A stretch of 64,000 bases of DNA. Source: Dasypus novemcinctus (lineage: Eukaryota; Chordata; Mammalia; Cingulata; Dasypodidae). The stretch is from positions 119,273,225-119,337,224 of the forward strand of contig NC_080683.1 of the NCBI RefSeq assembly GCF_030445035.2, written 5' to 3'. The position numbers and the translations under genes are program-made. Of the stretch, positions 34,800 through 46,925 are shown piece by piece. How positions within the stretch are numbered: position 1 is the stretch's first letter; each line of letters opens with the position of its first letter. The notes below the pieces were generated by a model that saw only the letters and a program-made list of their open reading frames with translations, was not told the DNA's origin and did not search any database.

Positions 34800-35600
34800 A
34801 CAATATTTAAAAAATATATTGGAAGGAATTATTTGCACCATATTTAAGAGACAACAGACAACTAACTGTAATATATAAAGAACTCCCAAAAATAAATATT
34901 GTAGAAAAACTGATGCCAAAAAAAAAAAAAAACAAAACTCAATGGCAAAAGAAGGCAAAGGCTATGAATAAGTAATTTAGAAATGAAACACAATCACTAG
35001 TAAAGATATGAAAAGTGCTCACTCTCACTGGCAAACAAAATAAAAACAGATTAAAAAGAAATATTTTATACCCATCAGTTAGAGAGCATTTTAAAAACCT
35101 GTGGTTCAGTCAATATTCTCCAGAGAAACAGAACCAATAGGGTGTGTATGTGTGTGTGTGTGTAAAGAGATTTATTTTAGAGAATTGGATAATATTCAGT
35201 ATTGTTGAAGATATGAATAATAGTGTAATTTTACAGTACTTGTAGACAATTTGCCAATACCTATTAAAAAGATAAAATTGCATATTCTTTCATCCATTAA
35301 TGTCATTTCCAGGAACTTATTCTACAAAAAATTTAGATATGAACACCAAGGCCTTTTTTTCCCTCTTTCAAAGCAGTTAATAGGGAAATGATGCTAACAG
35401 CCAAACCATGGAATACTATATAGCAGTTAAAAAGAATGATACACTAATGTATACATATCTATGCAATCTATTAAATCACATATCAGAAAAGACAAGTCTC
35501 AGAAACATGAGCATTGAATGATCTTATAGATTTTAAAAAAAGGATATCACTTTTACATGTGTGTAAAACTAAAACAAATATCTATAAGAGTAGCCCAGTT
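34800..35600 (+). mobile_element. Old L1 3' end (L1M-type)
   Basis: The L1 ORF2 3' end order is seen: gctatgaataagtaatttag, gaaacacaatcactagtaaag, atgaaaagtgctcactctcactg, then tggaatactatatagcagttaaaaag, and a 3' region with ccatggaatactatatag. The element is interrupted by an LTR fragment at 35105-35200. Coding capacity is lost. Confidence 0.6.
35105..35200 (-). mobile_element. MLT2-type LTR fragment within L1
   Basis: cagtcaatattctccagagaaacagaacc-aatagg is the reverse of the MLT2 3' end. A (TG)n run (35143-35162) and a ttagagaattgg end follow. It interrupts the L1 sequence. Confidence 0.6.
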
Positions 35601-37426
35601 AACTTTGGAGAGAGAAGTAGGATTGCAGCAAGAAAAGATAAGGAATTAAGCAATTGCTCCAGATTTTTTAGATTTTTACAATTGTGTTTTAGTTTGGTTG
35701 GTAACAAACCATTAAAAAGAATGTGTGTTCAAGGGCATAGATTAATGCAAATCAAGCTAAAGAGAATGTTAGCCAATAGAGGTCCTAGGAAATATGTTTT
35801 AATGAATAGATAAGAACAATGTGTTACTAGCAGGCAGATCTCCACATCAAATGTCGTTCTGCAGTAACACTTGCTTGGAAAATGCAAATTTGTTCCAATG
35901 AGATTGATATATTAGAGAACAATTTGAGCAGAACACAAAGTTCGCATTTCCTTCTGTGTGATTTCATCCGGGAGAAGCATTAGGTGAATGCAAAGCACTG
36001 CACTTACCTGAGCTGAGTCATGTAGGAAAACACAAATGCACGTGCACACCACAAACATCTACCAGCCACCTTGGTTCACTGGCCTGGGCAAGCCACTCCC
36101 ATCCACATCTGGGTCACAACTGTCCCCTCTGATTTCAGATAACCCTCCCTCCCCTACTGCAGTGAACTCAAAGCTGAAACCCATGATGGCCACTTCCACA
36201 AGGCAGCGGCAGTTTTTTTTTCATGGTAAAGTGCCTTATTTATTGTGGTATTTATGTACTAGTCAATTGTATAACACGTATAAAAACTCTGCTACTTGTT
36301 TATCGGTTGCCTAATGTGTCACTGGTGAAATTCTTGAGTGCTGTGCTCCCAACACCATTTTCTTCAAAAGCTCTGTGCATATCTTTTCAGAGCATGGCAT
36401 TTTTAGGAATGCATACTCTGCGTTATTGAACTAACTCTTCTCAATAAACGGTAGAACAGTGATCCTAGCGGTTTGCCCTTCACCAAGTGACATTTGCGGG
36501 AGGGACAATTATCCATACAGTTCTTGCCAAGTAGATGCACTGAATGTCTTTGTTTTAGACGCTGTCTTTTCAAGGATGTTTGTAGAGCAAACGGTTTTGG
36601 AAGGTAGAAAAAGCATTTCTCTCCAGAGCAATATGCATTCTGCTCAATAGGAAAGGTTCAGATTCCCTCAGCCGAGGGTTTCTGTAATGTGACTCTTTAT
36701 GGGTTCAGGGGTCACCTGGCTTTTTTTTTTTTAAGTCACACTATGGGAATCTGCAGGAAAAATGATGATTCACTGATGACAGCTATTGCTGGGAACAATA
36801 AACTTTTCCTTGTCTCTGACTTGTGGTTTTGTGTCTTTTGCCAGCATCCATGAAAATGTGGCGGGCTAACAGGTCAAAGCAGGTAAATCTCGTACCCTTC
36901 TCACTGCACAAGTCTTGGCATTCTGCAGGATGTTGTGGCCCCCTCACCCCTCAAGCAGTTACAGGTATCTTTATAAAATTATTATTCAACACAGTTCATG
37001 ACTTTATTTAAAACATAACGATAATCACTTTTTCATCTTTAAAAAATTTTATTTCAAAGATTGATGTATCTAATAAATTAGTACATTTGGGACTATTAAT
37101 TTGTGTAGAAGAACATGCTTGGTAGTCAAAAAGTGGGATAGAGAGTGTTTCTAGTTTCCTTTTACTTGATTGAATGAACAACTCAGTGTTCACTTTACCT
37201 AAAATAAAAATTGTTTAGGTTAAATATCATTTTGGTATGTTTTTTTATTGCTTTTGAAGTTCTTAAAAATAACTCATCATTTAATGAAATTTGTATAACT
37301 CTGTGACAGTTCATTGATTTTATCAGACAATATATATTAAGATCCTAACCTACGTGAAGCACTGTGAAGGCTACGAAAATGATTAAACTCTTTTTGTTCT
37401 TTCAGAAATTTGTTCTTGTTTTAGTT
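35601..37426. other. Repeat-poor block, candidate conserved non-coding DNA
   Basis: No repeat is recognised. The part from about 36000 to 36720 reads as undecayed complex sequence. The forward frame of 92 codons at 36036-36314 is not recognised. Confidence 0.35.
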
Positions 37427-37851
37427 TGCTAAATGGCTCAAAGCAGATACCATAAAATGGGTTGGCTTTAAAAACAGAAATTTATTAACATACAAGCTTG
37501 CAGTTTGGAGGTTGTGAGAATATCCAGATCAAGGCATCATCAAGACAATACTTTATTCCTAGTGACCAGCTGCCAGCGATCTTTGGCTCCTCTGCCACAT
37601 GGCAAGTCACATGGCCTCATCAGCTGGCCTCTTCCTTCTCTTTCTTGCATTGTTTTCTGCTGTTTGCTTCTGTGGCTTTCTCTCTTTTTCTCTGAATTCA
37701 TCCCATTTGTAAAGATCTCCAGTAAAGGGGTTAAGACCCACCCTGTGCCATGCCTTAATTGAAGTAGCCTTATCAAAAAAAATCCAACCCACAGGAGTGG
37801 ATGAACAACAGGACTTCCTGAGGGTACACAAGGTTCCAAACCACCAGAACA
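37427..37851 (-). mobile_element. MaLR-like LTR (xenarthran type), solo
   Basis: Plus-strand edges are TGTTTTAGTTTGC and CCACCAGAACA, giving TG...CA on both strands. Internal blocks (gggttggctttaaaaacagaaatttattaac; ctgctgtttgcttctgtggctttc; aagacccaccctg; ccacaggagtggatgaa) match the partial LTR at 13840-14085 and, more weakly, 42566-43196. No second LTR is present. It has a poly-A signal in reverse (tttatt at about 37482). Confidence 0.65.
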
Positions 37852-38329
37852 CCCTATGACAGAAAACAGAACAAAATGAGACAAAACACAAAAATTATGC
37901 AAGGCAGGAAATGTTAACTGCCACATGAGAAGAATGAATAAGGGATTACAGGTGTTCTGAAGAGAAAAGGATGGAAAGACATCAGGAGAAAAGATGGGAT
38001 TTAATTAGGAAGGAGAGTATTGCAAGACAGGGAAGGTGTACCTGAGGCAGGAAGGTTGATGTGAAGGGAGGTGAAAGAAGAGCCTGGAAAGAATAATTGG
38101 TACTAGAGTCCCAGTTGGAAAGGGCTATGGATGGTTAAGGATACTTATTTCATTGTTCCTAAAAAAAATTTTTTTTTTGCATTTTCTAATATTATCAAGG
38201 ATAAGCCCAGAGGAATCCATTTAGATGACTATGACTGTATTAATGCAATTGAAGGGTGGAAACATAGAACTTTGAAAGTAACCTTCATAAATTTCTGGTC
38301 CAATATTCTGATAGCTAACATTCTTTTTA
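37852..38329. other. Unique sequence
   Basis: No gene or clear repeat. A purine-rich stretch of low complexity lies at 37980-38100. Confidence 0.4.
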
Positions 38330-38560
38330 AAAGTTGTAATATTTGCCACATAGTAAATGGTTATTCTTTGCCAGTCTTGTTCTTTGTATGTAACCCATTA
38401 TCATATTTAATTCTCACAAAATTCCTGAGACAAGGATCAGCTTCATTTTATGGATAAGGAAAGAGAGGTTAAGAAAAGTTTTGCAAGTAGTCCAAGGTCC
38501 TAGAGAGGATTAGTAACTAAAATTTAGATCTAGGTAGTTTGTGGATGGAATCCATTTCTT
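38330..38560 (-). mobile_element. MIR SINE relic
   Basis: In reverse: cccattatcatatttaattctcacaa, attcctgagacaagg, cattttatggataaggaaagagaggttaag, ccaaggtcctagagagg. The order is correct for MIR. Confidence 0.7.
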
Positions 38561-38949
38561 CCTTCTCTCAGAACCAGGCATTGATTATGCAGTCCTTTCT
38601 ATGGCACATCTTTCCTTAAACACACTCAGTGATAGTAAATTCTTTCTTTTAATGTGGGGAGGAGGTGATAGAATGTGTCAAACAGCCTCCCTGAGAACGT
38701 GACTCAAATCTAAGACTGATCAGCTCTTCCGATATTCACTAAGATGATAAATATTTATTATTTATATTCATTAACATTATTTTATACTTATTTTAGAAGC
38801 CATAACAAAGTGGACACAAGGTGACGCTATCACAAAGTTAGCCTAGGGAAAACTTAATCATCACATAAAAATTTTCAGTGGCTTCTTCTACTTTGATTAA
38901 TACTAGAGTATTACTAGAGTAATATATTTTAAAATTTAGATCGAGTAGT

Positions 38950-39090
38950 TTTATAAGTACCTTATTATTTGGATTCGTTTCAATTAACAGATTAAATGGT
39001 TGAGGCCCAGAAAAGTTAAGTGATTTGCATAAAGTCACAGAGCATGCATTACAGGATACAGGGTTCCTAAATATCTTGATTGTCCAGTGC
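38950..39090 (-). mobile_element. MIR SINE fragment
   Basis: The series ggcccagaaaagttaagtgatttgc, ataaagtcacagagcatgc, and aggatacagggttcc is the reverse MIR tRNA-side part only. Confidence 0.55.
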
Positions 39091-39416
39091 TAAATAATTT
39101 GAGTGACAAAATAACTCATATTAGAAAACAAGGTTGGCCAAGCATTGGCAGATTTATTTGTTGAATTTTGACTGTAGTTTTAAGAAAGGTCTGCTTTTAG
39201 GTGTCGTGTCCTATGGCAAAAACACCCTGTTCCTCAAATTTCTTTTCCACTCCTTCTAGTGTTTAAAATAGGTTATGCATTTGCTTGTCATTGTCAATTT
39301 TTGTTCTCCATCTAAAGCAACTCTGGGATTATTTTGTCCTAGCCTGACCTTATAAGGAAGCTTAGTTTTCATTTCAGAACCTTTGTAACTTGAATGTAGT
39401 GTTTGCTAAAATATTA

Positions 39417-41501
39417 CAGGCCTACCTTGGAAATATTGCAAGTTTGGTTCCAGACCACTGCAATAAAGTAAATATTGCAATAAAGTGATTCACATGAGTT
39501 TTCTGGTTTCCCAGTGCATATAAAAGTTATGTTAATACTATACTATCGTCTACTAAGTATTCAATAACATTATGCCCCCAAAATAACATGCATACTTAAT
39601 TAATAATACTTTATTGTTAAAAGATGCTAACCATTATCCAAGTGAGTCATCATCTTTTTGCTGGTGGAGGGTCTTTCCTTGATGTTGATGACTGCTGACT
39701 GAAAGTTGGGGTGGCTGTGGCACTTTCTTAAAATAAGACAATGAAGTTTGCTCCATTGATTGATTCTTCCTTTCACAAAAGATTTCTCTGCAGCATGAGA
39801 TGCTGTTTGATAGTGTTTTACCCACAGTAGAGCTTCTTTCAAAATTGGATCCAATTATCTCAAACTCCACTGCTGCTTTATCAACTAATTTGATGTAATA
39901 TTCTAAATCTTTTGATGTCATTTCAACAATGTTCACAGCATTTTCACCAAGAATAGATTCCACCTCAAGAAACCGCTTCTTTGCTCATCTCTAAGAAGCA
40001 ACTCCTCATTCATTAAAATTTTATCATGAAATTACAGCAATTCAGTAATATCTTCAGGCTCCACTTTGAATTCTAGTTTTCTTGCTATTTCTACCACATC
40101 TGCAATTATTTCCTCACTAAAGTCTTGAATCCCTCAAAGTTATCCATGAGGGTTGGAATCAACTTCTTCCAAACTCCTGTTAGTGTTGATTTTTAATTTT
40201 GACCTCCCCCCACCCATAAAACACAGATGTTCTTTCTGGCATCTAGAATGGCAAATCCTTTCTACAAGGTTTGCAATTGACTTTTCCCAGATCCTTCAGT
40301 GGAATCACTATCTATGGCAGTTATAGCCTTAAGAAATTTAATCCTTACATATAAGACTTGAAAGTTGAAGTTATTACTTGATCCATGGGCTGCAGAATGG
40401 ATGTTGGTTAGCAGGTGTGAAAACAATGTTAATTTCATTGTACTTGTTCATCAGAACTCTTCAGATTGTCAATCAGCAGTACTATTCTGAAAGGAATCTT
40501 CTTCTCTGAGCAGTATGTTTCAATAGACGGCTTCTAATCTTCAGTAAACCATGTTGTAAACAGATGTGCTGTCATCCAGCCTTTGTTGTTCCATTTAGAG
40601 AACACAGGCAGGGTAGATATAGCATAATTCTTAAGGGCCCAAGGATTTTCAGAATGGTAAATGAGAATTGACTTCAAATTAAAGTCCCCAATTTCATTAA
40701 CCTCTAACAAGAGAGTCAACTTGTCCTTTGAAGCTTCAAAGCCTGACATTGACTTCTTCTCTCTAGCTACAAAAGTCCCAGATGGCATCTTCTTCCAATA
40801 CATGACTGTTTCATTGAAATTGAAAAACTGTTAGTGTGGCCACCTTTGCCTTAGCTACATCTTCTGGATAACTTGCTGGAGCTTCTACATAAGCATTTTC
40901 TGTTTCACCTTGCACTTTTATGTTATGGAAATGGCTTCTTTCCTTAAACCTCATGAACCACCCTCTGCTAGCTTCATACTTTTCCTCTGCAGGTTCCTCA
41001 CCTCTCTCAGTCTTCACAGACTTGCAGAGAATTAACGCCTTGCTCTGATTAGGCTTTGGCTTAAGGGAATGTTGTGGCTGGTTTGACCTATCCAGACCAC
41101 TAAAACTTCTCCATATCAGCAATAAGGTTATTTTACTTTCTTACAATTGATGTGCTTATTGGAATAGCACTTCTAATTTCCTTCAAGAACTTTTCCTTTG
41201 CATCTATCACTTGTCAGAACATACATTTATCTATTAAGTTCACTGTCTTATACAATTACAATGTAACATCAAAGATCACTGATCACAGATTGCCACAACA
41301 GGTATAATAATAATAATAAAAATTTGAAATATTGTGAGAGTTACCAAAATGTGACACATAGACATGAAGTGAGAACATGCTGTTAGAAAATGGTCCTGAT
41401 AGATTTGCTTGATGTAGGGGTGCCATAAACTTTCAATGTGTAAAAAATGCAAAAATTATGAAGCACAATAAAGGAAAGCACAATAAAATGAGGTATGCCT
41501 G
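39417..41501 (-). mobile_element. Tigger1-type DNA transposon, nearly complete
   Basis: The inverted termini are CAGGCCTACCTTGGAAATATT at the left and, at the right, the reverse of CAGGCATACCTCATTTTATTG. A TA target dinucleotide is kept on the left (39415-39416). The two ends enclose about 2.1 kb, close to the usual length of about 2.4 kb for this pogo-superfamily element. It is inactive because of stops, frameshifts and deletions in the transposase. Confidence 0.9.
39625..41135 (-). pseudogene. Tigger1 transposase pseudogene
   Basis: Reverse-strand frames line up with a pogo/CENP-B-like DDE transposase. The N-terminal part at 40811-41122 contains a CENP-B-type helix-turn-helix with a GWFMRFKER core. 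The next part (40534-40803) has the catalytic-domain landmarks: MSGFEASKDKLTLLL, IYHSENP, and KWNNKGWMTAHLF. A further LLIDN segment with the second catalytic aspartate reads near 40470 out of phase. QPMDQ is found near 40390. C-terminal frames continue to 39627. At least two frameshifts and several stops separate the parts, so no protein can be made. Confidence 0.9.
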
Positions 41502-42565
41502 CAATTAATTTGAAGGAGAAACAAGATTCATTTTAATTACATCTAAAAACAAGGACTTGTCAAGAGCAAAGGGGTAAACACATTCAAAAATGAGTCAAGA
41601 AATTGGATTAAAATGCTTTTCAAGTTGGTGCAATGATACAAAACAGGATCATGTCCTGGAGAACATCAAGCTGTCAAACACTTAGAATTTGGCTTGTTAG
41701 AATATTCTTTTGAGTTTAGGGTTCTTTGGCTTTAACTTGCAAATATTGCTTTCTGAGCTAAATGTTTTGTTTTATTTTTCACTCAAGTAGTACATCTTGG
41801 GATTTTGAAATTTGTTTGAAAAAATCAGATTTTTAGAGCTGCTTTGCATCTTTTCTCTGAATTTGACATAATTTATGCTGTTGGACTATGAATTTTCATG
41901 CTATGAAAAGAACTATCAGTTATGGACATTTAACAAATCACACCGAGCATTAGTCTGGTGTTATTTTCTTAACCTGTAAATTATGTGGAAGTTTAGGATA
42001 TTTATTTGGAACTTATTCAGTCCAAATAAATTAGGCTAATTTTATATTCTAAAGGAATTGATTTTTGGATTACTTGAGAAGTAATTATCATTGCTAGAAT
42101 TAGTCATGATGGAACCCATGGCATATGAGGAAAAATAGTATGATAGCCTGGGAATGATACATCAAACTTATTCATAATAATAGATCTACAACTTCTTAGT
42201 CAAGATTGATAAAACAATGAGTTTTTTTGCTATTGCCATTCCACTAAAATGTTCTAATACCAAAAGGAGATAGCTAAACATATTCTTTTATTGGAGATAA
42301 AAATATTAAGAAATATTTTAGAAAAGTCACATTCTTTTTTGAGGAGCTGGGTTGAATTTTGTGTGTTAGTTGTATATATTTTAGATTTAATGCAGAAGAT
42401 TCATCCATACTCAGTATCACTTTATCCCTTTTGGCACCTGACAAAAATTAAGAAATTTAAATTTTACAATATTATATACACATTTAAATATACATTAATG
42501 AGATATAATATTTGATATATATATGACATGATATTTGTGTTATATTATAAGATAATATTGTTTCC
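41502..42565. other. Unique AT-rich sequence
   Basis: No gene or repeat family is recognised. Confidence 0.4.
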
Positions 42566-43196
42566 AACTTTTTTAGTTTGCCAAAGTGGTGCCAATGCAA
42601 AGTACCAGAAATCTGGTGCTGTTATAAAGGAAATTTATTGGGGGATAAAAGCTTACAGTTCAAAGACCATGAAAAGTCCAAACCGAGGCACTGTCAGAGA
42701 TGCTTTCTCACCAAAGTCAACTACTGTTGATCCTGGTGTGTTGCCATGTGGTGAAGCAAGATGGCCGCCGATCTCTGCCCAGGTTTCAGCCTTTCACTCT
42801 GGGCTCACCTTTTCCTCTTGAGCTGCTCTGCGGGCCAGCCTCTTGGGGCTTCATGCTTAAGCACCCCTGTAGTCCTCTTTCTCCTGGCATATGGCTTGTT
42901 TCTTTCTGGGCCTCCTATGTCAGTCTCAGCTGCTTTTTTCTCTTCCCGAGTTCAGCTGTAAGCTCTCAGGCAAATGGTTCATCTCTCCCTGGAGTCTCAG
43001 CCGTTTGAGCCTCTCCTTTCTGTCACATGGCAGGATCAACAATGGCAGAGCTCTCTCTCCCTGTGTTTGTGTCCATCAGTCCATTTATATCAAGCCCAGA
43101 AAGGGGGTGAGAACTCAACATGTGTCATGCCTCACTGACATAATCCAGTCAAATGAGTCTCCCACCCAAAAGGAATGGATTAGTTTCAAACACAAT
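42566..43196 (-). mobile_element. MaLR-like LTR (xenarthran type)
   Basis: The plus-strand start TTTTTAGTTTGCCAAAG, the aaggaaatttattggggg block with a reverse poly-A signal, a long CT-rich centre, and the end agaactcaacatgtgtcatgcc...ggaatggattagtttcaaac match the orientation and layout of the LTR at 37427-37851, but the centre is longer. No internal provirus is seen. It carries a 160-codon forward frame that has no protein features. Confidence 0.6.
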
Positions 43197-43445
43197 CTTT
43201 TCCTTTTTTGTGATTTACAAAATTCAGACTGTCATACCAACCCCACCTTTCCCTCAGTTTTCTCTTTTCACACTTGGGGCACCTCACATTTGGATCTCCT
43301 GTGGAACTCTGGCATGTCAAGAATGACAAAAATTGTTCAATTTTCCCAGTGGGTCTTCTCAATGAATTCATAGCTGGTTGGATGGAGGAGGTTTTCATAA
43401 AAAGGCAACAATAATAGATGCTCCTTGAACTTCAGAGAAGTTCCC

Positions 43446-43989
43446 TGTGGGGGCAGGGAAATTATCCTGGGAGCGTGGTTTCCTGATCTCACCCCTGTGA
43501 ACTCCCAACTCTCCAGCTAACCACCAGAAAAACCTGTTGAACAAGCAAACCTACGTTTATTACACCTTACGGCAGTAAAGGGAGAATACTACCTTGACAG
43601 AATCTTAGCAGTATCTTAGAAGAGGTGACTAAGGGCAGGCTATTTATAGGATTTAGTTCCAGGACTAGATGATTTTAAGGCAGATCTTTCAAGGTGGGAC
43701 GCTGATGATGATCAGGAAATACTTAGGACATAAGAGTTTGGTTTTGTGGTCACAGAAATGAGGGGGCCTCAGAGCCCTTCTTGATGAGAAAGACATTAGC
43801 TTTACTAAGTAATCTGACATTATTGGTTTATAGTCTTATCTTCCCAGGTGTAGATATTTCCTGAAGAACACAGTAAAATTCTCTTTCCAATTCTCAATAT
43901 TGCTTACCACAGACAGGCAGGTGTGCCCAACAATCTAAATAGTGTTTAACTTAGGGACAGAGTTGGTTTTGGTTGGTGGTTTCCCTACA
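43446..43989 (-). mobile_element. Probable solo LTR (unassigned ERV)
   Basis: In reverse the element opens TGTAGGGAAACCACC and closes CCTGCCCCCACA, with a poly-A signal (tttatt in plus at 43556-43561) about 110 bp before the reverse end. This is an LTR-like layout of 544 bp. A matching duplication was not found, so the limits are tentative. Confidence 0.5.
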
Positions 43990-44509
43990 AGTCATTTTTC
44001 AGTCTAAGCAGAATGACAATTATCTATGGTCTAAGAGTGTGATTGGTCCAGATCTGTACCACTGCTTAATGTATAGTATTTTGGTTGGTACTTATTCCAA
44101 CTTCTGTATTGGCCAAATTTCTTGTTCTGTTTGTGGAAATATTATTTGAGGAATAATTTCCCAGGACAGTGGTGGCCAAATGACACTGAAGACTCCAGAC
44201 AGCATTTGAGCATTGAAATACAGGCAAAAACTCAGAGAAGGATTGCAGTCTAGTTCTCAATTAGAGACAAGGGTTACCAAGTTAAAACAAGAGCAGGTCC
44301 TGATCCTCATTTGAAGAATTCAAAGAAACAGCAGGATGTTAGCCAAATTATCAAACTTCATTTTTTGTTTGTTTGTTTGTTTCCAAGATTTGCAGGGATT
44401 AGCAGCCTTCTTTCCTTAAAACTGTGCATGTTCCATCTCGACAGTCTGCTATCTAAAGTGGCTTGATGCTGAACTACAACCCTCCAGTTCTCATGAGCTG
44501 ATCAGCCTT
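43990..44509. other. Unique sequence
   Basis: No gene or clear repeat beyond a short (TTTG)n run near 44363-44382. Confidence 0.4.
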
Positions 44510-45004
44510 TGTGGTGAGTAGAGTAACAGCCTACAAAGACAGTTATGTCTTAATTCCCAGAACCTATGAGTATTCTTTTCCATGGCAAAGGGGAATAAAG
44601 GTTTCAGATGGACTTAATGTTGCTAATCTGCTGACTTTGAGATGGGGTAGTTTTCTTGAATTATTTGGATGGTCCTAAGGTAATCACAAGAGTCCTGGTA
44701 AGCGAAAGAGGAGGGCAGGAGGATCAGAGGCAGAGAAGGAGCTGTGACAATGAAAGCCATCCCTGGATCTGGCTTTGAAGATGGAAGGAGCCACAGGCCA
44801 AGGAATGTGGGCAGCCTCTAAAAGTTGGAAAAGGTAAGGAAATGGAGTCACCTCTAGAGCCACCAGATGTGCTACAGCCCTGCCAGCACTTTGATTTTAG
44901 TACAGTGAAATGTGTTTTGGGATTCTGACCCCCAGAACCGTAAGAACATAAATGTGTGCTGTTTGAAGACATTACATTTATAGTCCTTTGTGACCACAGC
45001 CATT
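44510..45004 (+). mobile_element. MLT1-like MaLR LTR
   Basis: Sense MLT1 order: tgtggtgagtagagtaacagcc, tcttaattcccagaacctatgag, aggtaatcacaagagtcc, gaggcagagaaggagctgtgac, gggattctgacccccagaaccgtaag, aataaatgtgtgctgttt-type end. It is full length but diverged. Confidence 0.7.
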
Positions 45005-45899
45005 GGTATCTCTATTTAGCTTTAGTGCTGTAGTCTGGTGACCTGCTGCCCTATGAACCATAACCTGTGAAATTTCTCCATTTTTGGGGTCTCTTGAAAA
45101 ACATGAAATTAGAGACAGAAAGAAGCTTCTATATTTCCCTTCAATGGCTGAAGTTTTTGAACTTAATTTAAGGCCCAGTTTTTGTCCATAAATTAGATAT
45201 CAGAGACAATTTCTCAAGAGAGGTGTCATTTTAGCAAAATAACATTCCTGTCAAATTCACAAATAATTGGAGAGAAACTTGATCTACAAATCAGAAAACC
45301 CCACAATGGTCCATTATCAGATGAGATATCCTTAGGTAGTTTTCAAATAACATTATGATATTTTGATGTCACTCATCAAGTGTGGTACTATGTCAAGTGA
45401 TGAAATTTATCATATAGAGACCTCTAGGTAGATCTAATGAACCAAGCTAGAGTAGAGCCTGAGCTTTCAGCCTTTTTGTAAGGTCTGAAAAGGGGGATAG
45501 CTCCAATTATACGCTATCTGTTCCCTGTCTCCTTATAGAGTCTAGTTCCTGTGAAAGTGTCACAAAGGCTGATTCTACAGAGCTTACCATTTAGGTTTGA
45601 TGTGAGCAGATTTTAGATTTCTGACTTCCTTTTCTACTGTACTAAGTGCTACTAAATGGTTTAGTCCAATTACTCAGGAAACCAACTTATTTGTTACAAG
45701 GAAATGGTGTCAAAGGAAGGAAGGGGCACTAGGAATATGAGCACAAACTTAAGTCATTTGGATTGTATGTTTTAGCCAAATTACAAGCAAATTGTAGCCA
45801 GCCATTGAACCTTACAAAGGAGTGATGAAAAATGCCAAAAGCAATATTAAGAGTAGGAACCTTTTAGATATCAAATTTAAGACACAGCAAGTATTTTAA
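45005..45899. other. Unique AT-rich sequence
   Basis: No gene or repeat family is seen. Confidence 0.4.
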
Positions 45900-46300
45900 T
45901 TTGACTTGTGTCCCTAAAAGATATATTCAAGTCCTAACCCTGGTCCCACAAATGTGACTATTTAGAAATAGTGTCTTTGAATATGTGGTCAGTTAGGATG
46001 AAGCCAAACTGGTTTAGGGTGGACTCTGAATACTCATCACTGGTGTCCTTATAAGAAGGGGAGAATTGGCACAGATAGATGGACCCTAGGGAACAGGCAG
46101 TGAGACCATGGCAGAAGAAGAGCCAAGGAATGCTAGGGATTGCTGGTCAACCCCAGGGGCTAGGAAGGCAAGGAAGGAGACTCCACTAAGGGGTCCACAG
46201 GGAGGGTGGTCCTGCTGACACCTTGATTTCAGACTTCTGGCATCCAGAGCTGGGACACAATCCAATTTTGTTGTGTTAAGTCACCCAGTTTGCAGAACCT
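45900..46300 (+). mobile_element. MLT1-like MaLR LTR, split by an ERV (main part)
   Basis: Sense MLT1 order: ttgacttgtgtccctaaaag, aagtcctaacccctggtc-like start, gtgactatttagaaatagtg, ggtgtccttataagaag, ccttgatttcagacttctgg, gtgttaagtcacccagtttgc. The expected last 30 bp continue only at 49131-49157 (ttaggaaactaagacaa), beyond the provirus. Confidence 0.8.
46295..46300. repeat. 6-bp target-site duplication, left copy
   Basis: gaacct pairs with gtacct at 49125-49130 (one mismatch). The length is typical of class II ERVs. Confidence 0.7.
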
Positions 46301-46912
46301 TGTTGTGGTAAGTCATGAATCGGTTGCCTTGAAGGGAATGCAATGCAGTACTTATGAAATAGAAGACAGAGAGAGACACACAAGAGAGGAGAAAAAGATG
46401 GGACCAGTGGACTCACAGCTTCTGGAACTGAGAGCCTCAACCCTAGTTTCCACATCATATTTATTTGGAAACTAATGAGCAGCTGTTTGCTATCAGAACT
46501 GCAACATTTAAAATAACAGGAAGCAACTGCAATATCTATAATAACAGGAAACAACTGCAACATCATCTACAATAGCAGGAAGCAACTTGCAACATTTCCA
46601 ATAACAGGAAGCAACTTGTAACACCTACATTAAGGTAACATCTACAATAACAGGAAGCAACTGCAACATCATCTCCAATAGCAGGAATCAACTTACAATA
46701 TTTCCAATAACAGGAAGCAACTGCAACATCATCTACAATAACAGGGAGCAACTTGCAACATTTCCAATAACAGGAAGCAACTGCAACATTTCCAATAACA
46801 GGAAGCAACTTGCAACATCTACAATAAGGTAAATCTTCAATAACAGGAAGCAACTGCAACATCATCTACAATAACAGGAAGCAACAGATAGGGAAGCCAG
46901 TTTCCCACAATA
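46301..46912 (-). repeat. 3' LTR of the ERV, with expanded U3 repeats
   Basis: The 612-bp LTR differs from the 362-bp partner mainly in a long minisatellite. Shared blocks include aatcggttgcctt/aattggttgcctc, agctt(c/t)tggaactgagagcctcaacc and ttccacatcatatttatttgg. The latter holds a reverse poly-A signal (aataaa). Confidence 0.85.
46496..46895. repeat. U3 minisatellite, about 12 units
   Basis: Units of about 25-40 bp of the form (t)ac-aataacaggaagcaactgcaacatcatc alternate with a shorter acttgcaacatttcc version. I counted about 12 copies of the aggaagcaac-type core. Most units carry a GGAA ETS-type core. The partner LTR has about 4 copies. Confidence 0.85.
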
Positions 46913-46925
46913 TATTCCCCTTCTT
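46913..46925 (-). other. Polypurine tract of the ERV
   Basis: Read in reverse, aagaaggggaata directly abuts the 3' LTR start (attgtgggaaac). This is the normal place of the plus-strand primer. Confidence 0.65.

Noticed and set aside
42891..43373. 160-codon forward frame
   Set aside because: Most of it lies inside the reverse MaLR-like LTR and it is low in complexity.
46496..46895. Repeat array as a CRISPR
   Set aside because: The units are adjacent and diverged with no unique spacers of constant size, and they lie within a retroviral U3 in mammalian DNA.
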